NCBI GenBank assembly: GCA_045657665.1
Contig: JAZOTN010000030.1
Span: forward strand, 62,001-126,000
Source of the DNA: RUG12461 sp045657665
Lineage (GTDB): Bacteria; Bacillota; Clostridia; Lachnospirales; Lachnospiraceae
DNA: 64,000 bases
Reading direction: 5' to 3'
Shown: positions 49,027-58,260 of the stretch, piece after piece
Numbering within the stretch: position 1 is the stretch's first letter
Layout of the letters: each line of letters begins with the position of its first letter
The notes under the pieces: model-generated
What the model was told of the DNA's origin: nothing
What the model saw: only the letters and a program-made list of their open reading frames with translations
The model's database searches: none
Position numbers and translations under genes: made by a program

Positions 49027-51933
49027 ATGAACATTCCGGAAACCTATGAACTGATCGAGAAACATGATCTGCCCGATCTTCGGAGTGACGGCTATCTGCT
49101 CCGGCATAAGAAGAGCGGAGCAAGGATCGCAGTGGTCTCCAATGATGATGATAACAAAGTGTTCTATGCGGCCTTCAGGACACCCGTTTCGGACAGCACG
49201 GGAGTTCCGCATATCATCGAGCATTCCGTGCTCTGCGGATCCGAAAAATATCCCGTGAAGGATCCATTTGTCGAGCTGGTGAAGGGTTCCCTTAACACCT
49301 TTCTCAATGCCATCACCTATTCCGACAAAACCGTGTATCCGGTTGCGAGCACGAATGACAAGGACTTCCAGAACCTGATGGGAGTCTATATGGACGCTGT
49401 GTTCCATCCAAACATTTATCATTACGAGGAGATCTTCCGTCAGGAAGGCTGGCACTACGAACTTGAGAACGCGGAGGATGACATCACGATCAACGGCGTT
49501 GTCTATAACGAGATGAAGGGCGCCTTCAGCTCGCCGGAGGATGTGCTGGACCGCCTGATCTTAAATTCCCTTCACCCCGATACAAACTACGGTTTTGAGT
49601 CCGGCGGAGATCCGGAGGAGATCCCGACACTGACGTATGAAAACTATCTCAATTTCCACAGGCGCTTTTATCATCCGTCCAATTCCTATCTTTATCTCTA
49701 CGGCGATATGGATGTAACGGAAAAACTGGAGTGGCTTGACAGGGAGTATCTCTCCGGATATGAAAGGATCGAACCGGATTCGGAGATCAAGCTGCAAAAA
49801 GCGTTCAAAGAGCGCAGGGACATTACATCCACTTACAATATCGCAAGTACTGAGGAGGAGACTGACAATACTTTCCTTTCCCTGAACTACTCCGTTGGGG
49901 ATGTGCTCGATCTAAAGCTTATTACTGCGTTTGACATCCTGGACTATGCTTTGCTTTCAAGACCCGGGGCACCGCTGAAAAAGGCACTGCTTGATGCCGG
50001 GATCGGAAAGGACATCATCGGAGGATTTGATTCCGGAATCCGGCAGCCGATGTTTTCCATTGTCGCTAAGAACGCGAACGTGGAGCAGAAAGAAGCGTTT
50101 CTTGAACTGATCAAAAAAACGCTTAAGCAGGAGATCGAAAAAGGGATTCCCGAAAAAACGCTTCTGGCTGCGATCAATAGCTCGGAGTTCAAGTTTCGGG
50201 AGGCAGACTTCGGGAGCTATCCGAAAGGACTGATCTACGGGCTTGACATGCTCGGTACCTGGATCTACGACGAGAACATCCCGTTTCAGATGCTGGAGGT
50301 GCTTCCTGTTTACGAGGAGCTTCGCCGCGAGATCGGAACCGGGTATTTTGAAGGTTTGATCCGGGAATGGCTGATCGACAATCCGTTCGCAAGCTACGTT
50401 ATTGTTTCTCCGGAAAAAGGTCTTGTCGAAAAAAGAGAAGAAGCGCTTAAGGAGAAACTCCGCGAATATAAAATGGCGCTTTCCACGACGGAAATCGAGG
50501 CACTCGTAAACAGTACAGCGGCCCTCAAAGTTTATCAGGATGAGCCGTCCGGCGAGGAAGAACTCCGGAAGATCCCGATGCTCGGAATAGAGGATATCGA
50601 GAAGAAGATCCGTCCTATAGAGAACCGGGAGACGACTTTCGGCGGCGAACCTGCGGTGATGCATGAAATGTTTTCAAACGGGATCATCTATCTTCGGATG
50701 CTGTTTGATACAAGAGACCTTTCAGCGGAGGATTTGTCTTACGCGTCGCTCCTTTCTGCCGTGATCGGATATATGGATACGGAGCACCTTTCCTTTGCTG
50801 AGCTTTCCGATGAGATCAACCTGTATACGGGCGGCATCGGCGGATCGCTCAGTGCGGTCAGCAAAAAGAATGAGAATGAGACCGTTGAATATTATGAACT
50901 GAAAGCAAAATGCCTCTATGCGAATCTCCCGGAAGCGGTCCGGCTTCTTTCCGAGATGGTGACCGCAACCGATTTTTCGGATGAGAAGAGACTTCTTGAG
51001 ATCCTTTCGGAAACCAGGAGCCGGCTGGAGGTGGCACTTTCTTCCGCGGGCCATTCCACTGCCTCGACGCGTGCGATGTCGTATTTCTCAAGAACAGCGA
51101 TGCACAGGGATCTGACCGGCGGTATTGCTTTCTACCGTTTGATCCGGCATCTGGAGGATCATTTCGATGAGGAAAGGGAGTTTATCAGAAAGAAACTGGA
51201 AGATCTTACGAAGAGGATCTTTGCAAGAGGAAGACTCCTCATTTCCCTGACGGCCGATTCGGAGGGAGAGAAAGCGGTTGCGGAAAAACTCCCGGAATTT
51301 CTTTCAAAGCTGCCCGTGAATCCCGCCGGAGAGAAAAAGGAGTTTACGCTGGAGAAGAAAAACGAAGGACTCTTTGATGCGTCGCAGGTACAGTATGTGG
51401 CTCTGGCAGGGAACTTTAAGAAAGAGCATCTTCCATACAAGGGGACCATGCGGATCCTTAAAACGATACTGAGCTATGATTATCTCTGGATGAATATCCG
51501 GGTAAAGGGCGGCGCCTACGGTTGTATGAGCGGGTTCCTCCGGAACGGGGATACATATTTTGTTTCTTACCGCGATCCGAATCTCGAAAAAACGGTTGAG
51601 GTCTTCCGGGGTGTTTTAGACTATGTGAGAAACTTTGACGCTTCGGAACGCGATATGACAAAGTACATCATTGGAACGGTCAGCTCCATGGATACTCCAT
51701 TGAATCCCGATGCAAAGGGTGCCCGTTCCACAATGGCATATATCACCGGGATCAGTGAAGAGGAGCTGCAGAGAGAACGGAATGAGGTGCTTGGTGCAGA
51801 TGCAGCTTCGATCCGTGAACTTGCGCCGCAGATCGAGGCAGCGCTCTCAGAAAAGGCGCTTTGCGCCATCGGAAATGAAACAGTCATCGCAAAGGATGAG
51901 AAGCTGTTCCGTGTGAAAGAGAGTCTTTTATGA
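49027..51933 (+). CDS. M16-family metallopeptidase (PreP/Cym1 type)
   Basis: This 968-residue zinc peptidase is of the presequence-degrading type: two homologous halves form a closed chamber that cuts short unfolded peptides. The inverted zinc motif HxxEH occurs in HIIEHSVLCGS, with the distal Glu in NEMKGAFSSPEDVL. The second half has the phosphate-like closing motif RVKGGAYGC. The start is ATG 49027, with AGGAGG at 49015-49020. Upstream frame extension to 48874 overlaps DUF1015 and is rejected. The last four bases overlap era. Confidence 0.95.
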   Translation: MNIPETYELIEKHDLPDLRSDGYLLRHKKSGARIAVVSNDDDNKVFYAAFRTPVSDSTGVPHIIEHSVLCGSEKYPVKDPFVELVKGSLNTFLNAITYSDKTVYPVASTNDKDFQNLMGVYMDAVFHPNIYHYEEIFRQEGWHYELENAEDDITINGVVYNEMKGAFSSPEDVLDRLILNSLHPDTNYGFESGGDPEEIPTLTYENYLNFHRRFYHPSNSYLYLYGDMDVTEKLEWLDREYLSGYERIEPDSEIKLQKAFKERRDITSTYNIASTEEETDNTFLSLNYSVGDVLDLKLITAFDILDYALLSRPGAPLKKALLDAGIGKDIIGGFDSGIRQPMFSIVAKNANVEQKEAFLELIKKTLKQEIEKGIPEKTLLAAINSSEFKFREADFGSYPKGLIYGLDMLGTWIYDENIPFQMLEVLPVYEELRREIGTGYFEGLIREWLIDNPFASYVIVSPEKGLVEKREEALKEKLREYKMALSTTEIEALVNSTAALKVYQDEPSGEEELRKIPMLGIEDIEKKIRPIENRETTFGGEPAVMHEMFSNGIIYLRMLFDTRDLSAEDLSYASLLSAVIGYMDTEHLSFAELSDEINLYTGGIGGSLSAVSKKNENETVEYYELKAKCLYANLPEAVRLLSEMVTATDFSDEKRLLEILSETRSRLEVALSSAGHSTASTRAMSYFSRTAMHRDLTGGIAFYRLIRHLEDHFDEEREFIRKKLEDLTKRIFARGRLLISLTADSEGEKAVAEKLPEFLSKLPVNPAGEKKEFTLEKKNEGLFDASQVQYVALAGNFKKEHLPYKGTMRILKTILSYDYLWMNIRVKGGAYGCMSGFLRNGDTYFVSYRDPNLEKTVEVFRGVLDYVRNFDASERDMTKYIIGTVSSMDTPLNPDAKGARSTMAYITGISEEELQRERNEVLGADAASIRELAPQIEAALSEKALCAIGNETVIAKDEKLFRVKESLL

Positions 51934-52820
51934 AATCCGGATTTGTCACGCTGATCGGTCGTCCGAATGTTGGTAAATCCACACTGATGAACGCGATGGT
52001 CGGAGAGAAGATCGCGATCACCAGCAATAAGCCGCAGACTACGAGAAACAGGATCCTGGCCGTCTGTACGAGAGACGAGGGGCAGATCGTGTTTCTTGAT
52101 ACGCCGGGTATTGTGAAGGCACGGAACAAGCTCGGGGAGTATATGGTGGATCAGGCGGTCAATACGATCGGAGATGTGGACCTGGTCCTGTTTGTCGCGG
52201 AACCAGATGAGACGATCGGAGCCGGAGAGCACCACATCGCGGATCTTCTAGGTGACGCAAAGACACCGGTGATCCTCGTGCTGAACAAAATGGACACGCT
52301 TGAAAACCCGAATGAGATTCTTCGGTATATTGAGCTTTATAAAGGACTCTTTGATTTTGCGGAGATCGTTCCTGTATCCGCGCGGACAAATGCGAATATG
52401 GAGGAGCTTTACGGTACGATCTTTTCGTATCTTCCGGAAGGACCGATGTATTATGATGAAGATACCGTCACGGATCAGCCGGAGAGAGCGATTGTGGCGG
52501 AGATGATCCGGGAGAAGGCGCTCCATGCACTTTCGGATGAGATTCCCCACGGGATCGCAGTGACAATTGAATCCATGAAGGAGCGGAAGGGTAAGCCACT
52601 CATGGACATCGAGGCAACGATCATCTGTGAGAGGGACAGCCACAAGGGGATTGTGATCGGAAAGGGCGGCGTGATGTTAAAGAAGATCGGCAGCAACGCA
52701 CGCTATGAGATCGAACGGCTCCTTGGCGTAAAGGTTAATCTGAAGCTATGGGTCAAGGTCAGAAAGGACTGGCGCGATTCGGATATTCAGCTGAAAAATT
52801 TCGGCTATTGTGAGTCATGA
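51930..52820 (+). CDS. era: GTPase Era
   Basis: Era is a GTPase that binds the 3' end of 16S rRNA and assists small-subunit assembly. The 296-residue protein has G1 GRPNVGKST, switch segment NKPQTTRN, G3 DTPG, G4 NKMD and a C-terminal KH domain with VIGKGGVMLKKIG. It overlaps the M16 peptidase gene and recO by four bases each, forming a tightly coupled operon. Confidence 0.97.
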   Translation: MKSGFVTLIGRPNVGKSTLMNAMVGEKIAITSNKPQTTRNRILAVCTRDEGQIVFLDTPGIVKARNKLGEYMVDQAVNTIGDVDLVLFVAEPDETIGAGEHHIADLLGDAKTPVILVLNKMDTLENPNEILRYIELYKGLFDFAEIVPVSARTNANMEELYGTIFSYLPEGPMYYDEDTVTDQPERAIVAEMIREKALHALSDEIPHGIAVTIESMKERKGKPLMDIEATIICERDSHKGIVIGKGGVMLKKIGSNARYEIERLLGVKVNLKLWVKVRKDWRDSDIQLKNFGYCES

Positions 52821-53473
52821 ACGGCACGACTGAGACTCTTACCGGAATGGTTCTTTCCGCGACACCGGTGGGCGAGAACGATAAGAGAGTGACGCTTCTT
52901 ACCGGGGAGCAGGGAAAGCTCTACGCATTTGCGCGAGGCGCAAGGAGACCGGGGAGCCCGCTTCTTGCAGCGACAGAGCCTTTTGCGCTCGGTACATTCC
53001 ATGTCTTTGAGGGACGTAATTCCCATAACATCGAAAAAGCAGAGATCTCTCATTATTTCAGGGAGATCGCATCAGATCCGGCCGCACCGTATTTCGGTTT
53101 TTATTTTCTGGAGATCGCTGATTTTTTCAGTTTTGAAAATCTGCCTGCAAAAGAGGAGCTGACGCTCCTTTTTTATGCATTGAAAGCGTTGCTTTTGGAT
53201 CAGTATGACAATCGACTCGTTCGCAGGATCTTAGAACTGAAAACACTTGTGATCAGCGGCGAATACCCGGACCCGGATAAGCTTGAACTCTCCCAATCGG
53301 CAGATTATGCCATGCGCTATGTAATCGGAAAAGAGGTGAGAGAGCTCTTTACATTTGCGGTTACGGAGGAAGTGTTATCGGAGCTTTCCCGGGTGATCGA
53401 CGGGTATTTTGCGGCTAATGTAAGACATGAGTTCCGTTCGCTTTCGATTTTGCAAGAGATGATTGGAAGATAG
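52817..53473 (+). CDS. recO: DNA repair protein RecO, short form
   Basis: RecO helps load RecA on SSB-covered DNA together with RecR. This 218-residue protein has the N-terminal OB fold (LTGMVLSATPVGENDKRVTLLT) followed by the helical domain. It contains no cysteine at all, so the C-terminal zinc module of many RecO proteins is missing, and it is about 30 residues shorter than usual. Position after era is a common Firmicute arrangement and supports the call. Confidence 0.9.
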   Translation: MNGTTETLTGMVLSATPVGENDKRVTLLTGEQGKLYAFARGARRPGSPLLAATEPFALGTFHVFEGRNSHNIEKAEISHYFREIASDPAAPYFGFYFLEIADFFSFENLPAKEELTLLFYALKALLLDQYDNRLVRRILELKTLVISGEYPDPDKLELSQSADYAMRYVIGKEVRELFTFAVTEEVLSELSRVIDGYFAANVRHEFRSLSILQEMIGR

Positions 53474-53491
53474 AACAGATTATGATATAAT
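53463..53491 (+). promoter_or_regulatory. sigma-A promoter with extended -10 at the recO end
   Basis: TTGGAA (53463-53468) and TATAAT (53486-53491) are 17 bases apart, with TGA before the -10. The -35 overlaps the last codons of recO. The transcript would start near 53498, immediately before ATG 53501. Confidence 0.68.
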
Positions 53492-53512
53492 AGACAAGTT
53501 ATGAACGGCAGA

Positions 53513-54121
53513 ATGAAAAAAGCCGTACTCATCGGAGCAGTCAGCCTCCTTTTTGCCGGCTGCGGGATGTCGTACGACGTATCGGAAAACACCATATTTG
53601 TGAAAAAGAACGGAGAGGTCGCGGAGACGAACGTGATGAGCATTTCCGGTCTCGGCAGCGCCGAGGATCTGGAGGCATTCATTGATGAAGAAATTGCATC
53701 CTATGACGGTCCCGGAACGGTTAAAAAAGAAAGCTTTTCCGTGGACGGAGACAACGTGACGCTTACGGTGACTTATTCGGACGGAGAGACCTATTCGGAT
53801 TTTGTGAAGCATCCGTTTTATACCGGGAGTGTTGTCAAAGCGCAGGCAGCCGGGTACTCTTTTGGGGTGCCGTTCTATGCGGCGGAGGAAAAAAAGGACG
53901 ATACGGAAATATCGGCAGGAAATGCCGTGACGAAGGAAGTCGTGACGGAGGATCCGAATCTCCGTGTTGTGATATTGCCGATAGATACCAATGTCGAGGT
54001 CGGCGGAAAGATCCTTTATTATTCCGAAAATGTCGAGCTGACCGGAAAGAGCACGGCAAAGATCACGGGGTATGAGGAAGAAGGGCTTTCAAAAGAGCCT
54101 GCATATATCATTTTTCAATAA
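53513..54121 (+). CDS. small lipoprotein
   Basis: This protein of about 202 residues has a short signal peptide MKKAVLIGAVSLLFAGC with a proper lipobox. It has no family I recognise. The body is rich in beta-type segments (GDNVTLTVTYSDGETYSDF). The frame also has an ATG at 53501 that would start it as MNGRMKKA. Neither start has a strong ribosome site, and the promoter places the RNA start just before 53501, so a leaderless or near-leaderless mRNA is possible. glyQS follows after 11 bases. Confidence 0.72.
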   Translation: MKKAVLIGAVSLLFAGCGMSYDVSENTIFVKKNGEVAETNVMSISGLGSAEDLEAFIDEEIASYDGPGTVKKESFSVDGDNVTLTVTYSDGETYSDFVKHPFYTGSVVKAQAAGYSFGVPFYAAEEKKDDTEISAGNAVTKEVVTEDPNLRVVILPIDTNVEVGGKILYYSENVELTGKSTAKITGYEEEGLSKEPAYIIFQ

Positions 54122-54132
54122 GGAGCAAAACA

Positions 54133-55536
54133 ATGGCAGTGGAAAAAACAATGGAGAAGATCGTAAATCTTGCGAAGGGCAGAGGTTTTGTCTATCCGGG
54201 ATCCGAGATCTACGGCGGACTTGCAAATACCTGGGATTACGGAAACCTCGGCGTTGAGCTGAAAAATAACGTTAAGAAAGCCTGGTGGAAGAAATTCGTA
54301 CAGGAAAATCCATACAATGTCGGTGTGGACTGTGCAATCCTGATGAACCCGAAGACATGGGTGGCATCCGGACACCTCGGGAGTTTTTCGGATCCGCTCC
54401 TCGACTGCAGGGAATGCCATGAACGGTTCCGCGCGGATCAGCTCATCGAGAACTTTGCGAAAGAAAACGGGATCACACTGGAATCCTCCGTGGATGGCTG
54501 GAGCCAGGACGATATGGTGAAATTCCTCGACGAGAAGAACGTTCCCTGCCCGAAATGCGGCAAGCACAATTTCACGGATATCCGCCAGTTCAACCTCATG
54601 TTCAAGACTTTCCAGGGTGTTACCGAGGATGCAAAGAGCACGGTGTATTTAAGACCCGAGACAGCACAGGGGATCTTTGTGAATTTCAAGAATGTGCAGA
54701 GGACGAGCCGCAAAAAGCTTCCGTTCGGGATAGCGCAGATCGGCAAATCCTTCCGGAACGAGATCACGCCCGGCAACTTCACCTTCCGGACGAGAGAGTT
54801 TGAGCAGATGGAACTGGAGTTCTTCTATGAGCCCCACAGTGAAAAGGACTGGTTCGGCTATTGGAGAGCATTCTGCATTGACTGGCTGAAGGAACTCGGC
54901 ATGAAGGATGAGGAGATGCGGCTCAGAGACCATGAGAAAGAAGAACTATCCTTCTATTCCAGAGCGACGACCGATATCGAGTTTTTGTTCCCCTTCGGAT
55001 GGGGCGAGCTCTGGGGGATTGCGGACCGTACCGACTACGATCTTTCCCGCCACCAGGAGACATCGGGCGAAGATCTTACCTACTTCGACGATGAGAAGAA
55101 TGAACGTTATATTCCCTATGTCATCGAGCCGTCTCTCGGTGCGGACCGTGTAGTGCTTGCGTTTCTTTGCGCGGCATATGATGAGGAAAACCTCGGGACA
55201 GAAGAGAAACCGGATATGCGTACGGTCCTCCGTTTTCATCCGGCGCTCGCGCCTGTTAAGATCGGCGTTCTGCCGCTCAGCAAGAAGCTTTCCGAAGGCG
55301 CGGAAAAGGTATTCACGGAGCTTTCAAAGCACTGGTACTGTGAATTTGATGACAGAGGAAACATCGGAAAACGATACCGCCGGCAGGACGAGATCGGGAC
55401 GCCGTACTGCGTCACCTACGACTTTGACTCCGAGACAGATGAGGCTGTAACGGTCAGAGACCGGGACAGCATGGAGCAGGAACGGGTCAAAATCTCGGAT
55501 CTGAAAGCATACTTTGAAGAGAAGCTGGCATATTGA
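54133..55536 (+). CDS. glyQS: glycyl-tRNA synthetase, alpha2 (single-chain) type
   Basis: This 467-residue class II synthetase charges tRNA(Gly). Motifs include RGFVYPGSEIYGGLANTWDYG, RPETAQGIFVNFKN and FRNEITPGNFTFRTREFEQME. A zinc-ribbon-like insertion has CRECHERF and CPKCGKHNF. The C-terminal anticodon-binding part carries RYRRQDEIGTPYCVTYDFD. The start lies directly after the small lipoprotein gene. No T-box leader precedes it, unlike many Firmicute synthetase genes. A hairpin terminator candidate follows. Confidence 0.97.
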   Translation: MAVEKTMEKIVNLAKGRGFVYPGSEIYGGLANTWDYGNLGVELKNNVKKAWWKKFVQENPYNVGVDCAILMNPKTWVASGHLGSFSDPLLDCRECHERFRADQLIENFAKENGITLESSVDGWSQDDMVKFLDEKNVPCPKCGKHNFTDIRQFNLMFKTFQGVTEDAKSTVYLRPETAQGIFVNFKNVQRTSRKKLPFGIAQIGKSFRNEITPGNFTFRTREFEQMELEFFYEPHSEKDWFGYWRAFCIDWLKELGMKDEEMRLRDHEKEELSFYSRATTDIEFLFPFGWGELWGIADRTDYDLSRHQETSGEDLTYFDDEKNERYIPYVIEPSLGADRVVLAFLCAAYDEENLGTEEKPDMRTVLRFHPALAPVKIGVLPLSKKLSEGAEKVFTELSKHWYCEFDDRGNIGKRYRRQDEIGTPYCVTYDFDSETDEAVTVRDRDSMEQERVKISDLKAYFEEKLAY

Positions 55537-55608
55537 TTTCCGGTTGTTGCTTGACTAATTGCGAGAATGCTTTTCTTACGGACGGTTAAATATCATACCA
55601 TCAAGATG

Positions 55609-55655
55609 ACTTCGGCAAAGGCAGCAAACCATGTTGTTTTTGCCGAAGTTCGTTT
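55609..55655 (+). terminator. intrinsic terminator after glyQS
   Basis: ACTTCGGCAAA (55609-55619) pairs perfectly with TTTGCCGAAGT (55639-55649) over a 19-base loop. The tail TCGTTTATT is moderately T-rich. It separates glyQS from the partner-switching operon. Confidence 0.68.
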
Positions 55656-55690
55656 ATTGATAAGGATGATTCGGGAAAAAGGAAAGATTT

Positions 55691-57364
55691 ATGAGTAAAA
55701 ACAACGGACGGATCTCACTGGGTATCCGCCAAAAGACAGCGGTCTCAACGGTTCTTGCGATGACGGCATTGACGGTCATGATGGCGATCATGGGATACCA
55801 GCAATATAAAGAAAACGTTACGGAAAAGTATATCCGTAATTTGAACAATGTCCTGTATGCATCGGGGATGGTATTTGAGGAATATCATTTCGGGGACATG
55901 ATAAGGGAAAGGGAGATGCCCCCTGCTTATGATGAAGTGCGAGAGGAACTAAATCTAGTGAAAAGCAGCACGGACGTCAGCTACCTCTATGCGGTCTACT
56001 TCGAGGATGAGGCGATGACGGATCTTCGTTATGCGATCAATGCGAAAGACCCGGCTGACCTTGCGGGATCTGATTCGCCGGAATCGCTCTTTAGCTATAT
56101 GGGAGATGTTCCTACCGGTGACACGTTTACGGATGAGGTGATTGTGCTCTATCAGGAGGCGATCAGAACAAACAGCTTCGAGATCGGTTATGCGGAAAGC
56201 AAAACGCAGTCCTACGGGTATCTCCTAAGTGCCTTCGACGTGATACGTGACAGCGAAGGCATTCCGGTCGGCATTGCCGGTGTCGATATTGATATTACGG
56301 AAATTTACCGTGAACTGATCGACTATATCAAAAACATCATGGTCGCGGCTGCGCTGTTTACGGGGCTTGTGATCTTCCTTTCTCTCCGTAATACCAGAAA
56401 AACCCTTACAAATCCGCTTGAGGGGATCGCGAAGGCTTCCGATGAGTTTGTCAAAAAAATGGAGGCACATGTACTGCCCGAAAATCTTACCTTTACACCG
56501 ATCCGGGTGACGACGCAGGATGAGATCAAAGTGCTTGCAGATAATGTGAAGAGTATGGCGGACGGGGTGCAGTCCTACATGACGGATCTTGCATCCGTGA
56601 CGGCGGAAAAGGAGAGGATTTCCACAGAGCTTTCCGTGGCGCGGGATATCCAGGCATCCGCGCTTCCGAGAAACTTTGAAGCATTTTCCGACCGACCGGA
56701 ATTTGATCTTTACGCATCGATGGATCCGGCAAAAGAGGTTGGCGGTGATTTTTATGATTTCTTCCTTGTGGATGAAGACCATCTGGTTCTCGTGATGGCG
56801 GATGTCTCCGGCAAGGGAGTTCCGGCGGCACTTCTTATGATGGTGGCAAAAAAACTGATCAAGCATACGGCGCATAAAGGCGGAAGGCCGGCGCAGATCC
56901 TGGAAGAGGTTAACACTGATCTTTGCGAAGGGAACAAGGAGGATTTCTTTGTGACTGTCTGGCTTGCGATCATTGAGCTTTCAACCGGAAAAGGGATTGC
57001 CGCAAATGCAGGACATGAGCATCCGGCTCTCCGCAAGGCGGGCGGGGAATACGAGCTTGTCATTTACCGGCATTCTCCGGCAGTCGGAACGATGGAAGAT
57101 ATTCCGTTCAAGGAGCACACGTTTGAGCTTTCGCCGGGTGATGACCTTTTCGTATATACGGACGGAGTACCGGAGGCAACGAATGAGGATAACGAGCTGT
57201 TCGGTACGGACCGGATGCTTGCCGCACTAAATGCCGATCCAAACAGGAGCCCCAAGGAGATCCTTAAGAAGGTAACTGAGGATATTGAGACGTTCGTGGC
57301 GGGAGCGGAGCAGTTCGATGATACGACGATGCTGTGCTTCAAATATTACGGACCGAAAAGATAG
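55691..57364 (+). CDS. membrane sensor with SpoIIE-type PP2C phosphatase domain
   Basis: This 557-residue protein has an N-terminal helix (about 14-34), a sensor region (about 35-215), a second helix (about 216-236), a HAMP linker, a coiled coil and a SpoIIE/RsbU phosphatase domain (about 325-555). The metal-binding Asp residues are in EVGGDFYDF, ADVSGKG, YTDGVPEA and QFDDTTM. Such phosphatases dephosphorylate STAS proteins and release sigma factors or other targets. STAS and RsbW-like genes follow at 57461 and 57778, forming a complete partner-switching set. The sensor ligand is unknown. Confidence 0.92.
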   Translation: MSKNNGRISLGIRQKTAVSTVLAMTALTVMMAIMGYQQYKENVTEKYIRNLNNVLYASGMVFEEYHFGDMIREREMPPAYDEVREELNLVKSSTDVSYLYAVYFEDEAMTDLRYAINAKDPADLAGSDSPESLFSYMGDVPTGDTFTDEVIVLYQEAIRTNSFEIGYAESKTQSYGYLLSAFDVIRDSEGIPVGIAGVDIDITEIYRELIDYIKNIMVAAALFTGLVIFLSLRNTRKTLTNPLEGIAKASDEFVKKMEAHVLPENLTFTPIRVTTQDEIKVLADNVKSMADGVQSYMTDLASVTAEKERISTELSVARDIQASALPRNFEAFSDRPEFDLYASMDPAKEVGGDFYDFFLVDEDHLVLVMADVSGKGVPAALLMMVAKKLIKHTAHKGGRPAQILEEVNTDLCEGNKEDFFVTVWLAIIELSTGKGIAANAGHEHPALRKAGGEYELVIYRHSPAVGTMEDIPFKEHTFELSPGDDLFVYTDGVPEATNEDNELFGTDRMLAALNADPNRSPKEILKKVTEDIETFVAGAEQFDDTTMLCFKYYGPKR

Positions 57365-57460
57365 ATGAGAGAAAATGATTTGTGAGGAGTGGAAAAATGT
57401 GCCTGAATATGAGATAATTCGTATAAATATATATATGCGCATGAAAGAAAGGGGAACATT

Positions 57461-57763
57461 ATGAAACTGACGAAAAAACGTGATGGGAAAAAGCTCACCG
57501 TGACCATTGAAGGTAATCTTGACGCAAAGACTGCGCCGGAGCTGGAAGAGGCTCTGAAAGGAGAACTGGAGGAAACGGAAGAGCTTTTTTTTGACATGAG
57601 GGACATGGAGTACACCTCCTCTGTCGGCCTTCGTGTATTACTGAACGCTTATCAGGAGATTGATGAGAAGGAAGGCAGGATGGTAATGCAGCATCTGAAT
57701 GATGACGTGAAAGAGATCCTGGATCTTACCGGCTTCACGGATTTTCTCGAGATCGAAGACTGA
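57461..57763 (+). CDS. STAS-domain anti-sigma factor antagonist
   Basis: This 100-residue STAS protein resembles SpoIIAA/RsbV. The phosphorylatable Ser lies in DMEYTSSVGLRVLLNAY. When unphosphorylated it should bind the RsbW-like kinase encoded next to it. AAAGGGGA precedes the start. The 96 bases before it are very A+T-rich, with no promoter of good spacing, so it is probably co-transcribed with the phosphatase gene. Confidence 0.93.
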   Translation: MKLTKKRDGKKLTVTIEGNLDAKTAPELEEALKGELEETEELFFDMRDMEYTSSVGLRVLLNAYQEIDEKEGRMVMQHLNDDVKEILDLTGFTDFLEIED

Positions 57764-57777
57764 GTCAGAGGAGTTCT

Positions 57778-58203
57778 ATGAAGAAGTTACTTGTAAAAGC
57801 GGAAAGAGACAGACTGGATGAGGTTCTGTCTTTTGTCGGGGAAGAGATCGAGGCGGCAGGGTGCGACGTAAAGCCCCGCCGACAGATCAACATGGCCGTC
57901 GAGGAGATTTTTCTCAATGTCTCTTCTTATGCCTACGGCGACGGGGACGGAGACGTGGAGATCAGCCTTGAGATTGACGAGGCGTCCGGGATCCTGACGG
58001 TTGTTTTTGTGGACGGGGGCATGGCATTTGACCCGCTTTCAAAGGAAGAACCGGATGTCCATCAGTCCGGACGGGAGAGACGTCCCGGAGGGCTTGGGAT
58101 TATGATGGTCAAAAAGACTATGGATGCAATGAAGTACGAATACCGTGACGGCAAAAATATCCTGACGATCCGAAGACGGCTTCGGGAGTCTTTTACGTCA
58201 TAG
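57778..58203 (+). CDS. RsbW-like anti-sigma serine kinase
   Basis: This 141-residue HATPase protein has an N box MAVEEIFLNVSSYAYG, a G1-type VDGGMAFDPLS and a G2-type GLGIMMVKKTMD. It is similar to SpoIIAB/RsbW and should phosphorylate the STAS protein and hold a target, usually a sigma factor, inactive. It differs from the HATPase domains fused to transporters at 36598 and 38448 by being free-standing. No sigma factor gene is nearby, so its target is unclear and could include the fused transporters. Confidence 0.92.
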   Translation: MKKLLVKAERDRLDEVLSFVGEEIEAAGCDVKPRRQINMAVEEIFLNVSSYAYGDGDGDVEISLEIDEASGILTVVFVDGGMAFDPLSKEEPDVHQSGRERRPGGLGIMMVKKTMDAMKYEYRDGKNILTIRRRLRESFTS

Positions 58204-58260
58204 TTTTCGAAAACACTCTGCTGTTGTCTTATGGACTAAGGGAAAGGGAAAAGGAAGTGT

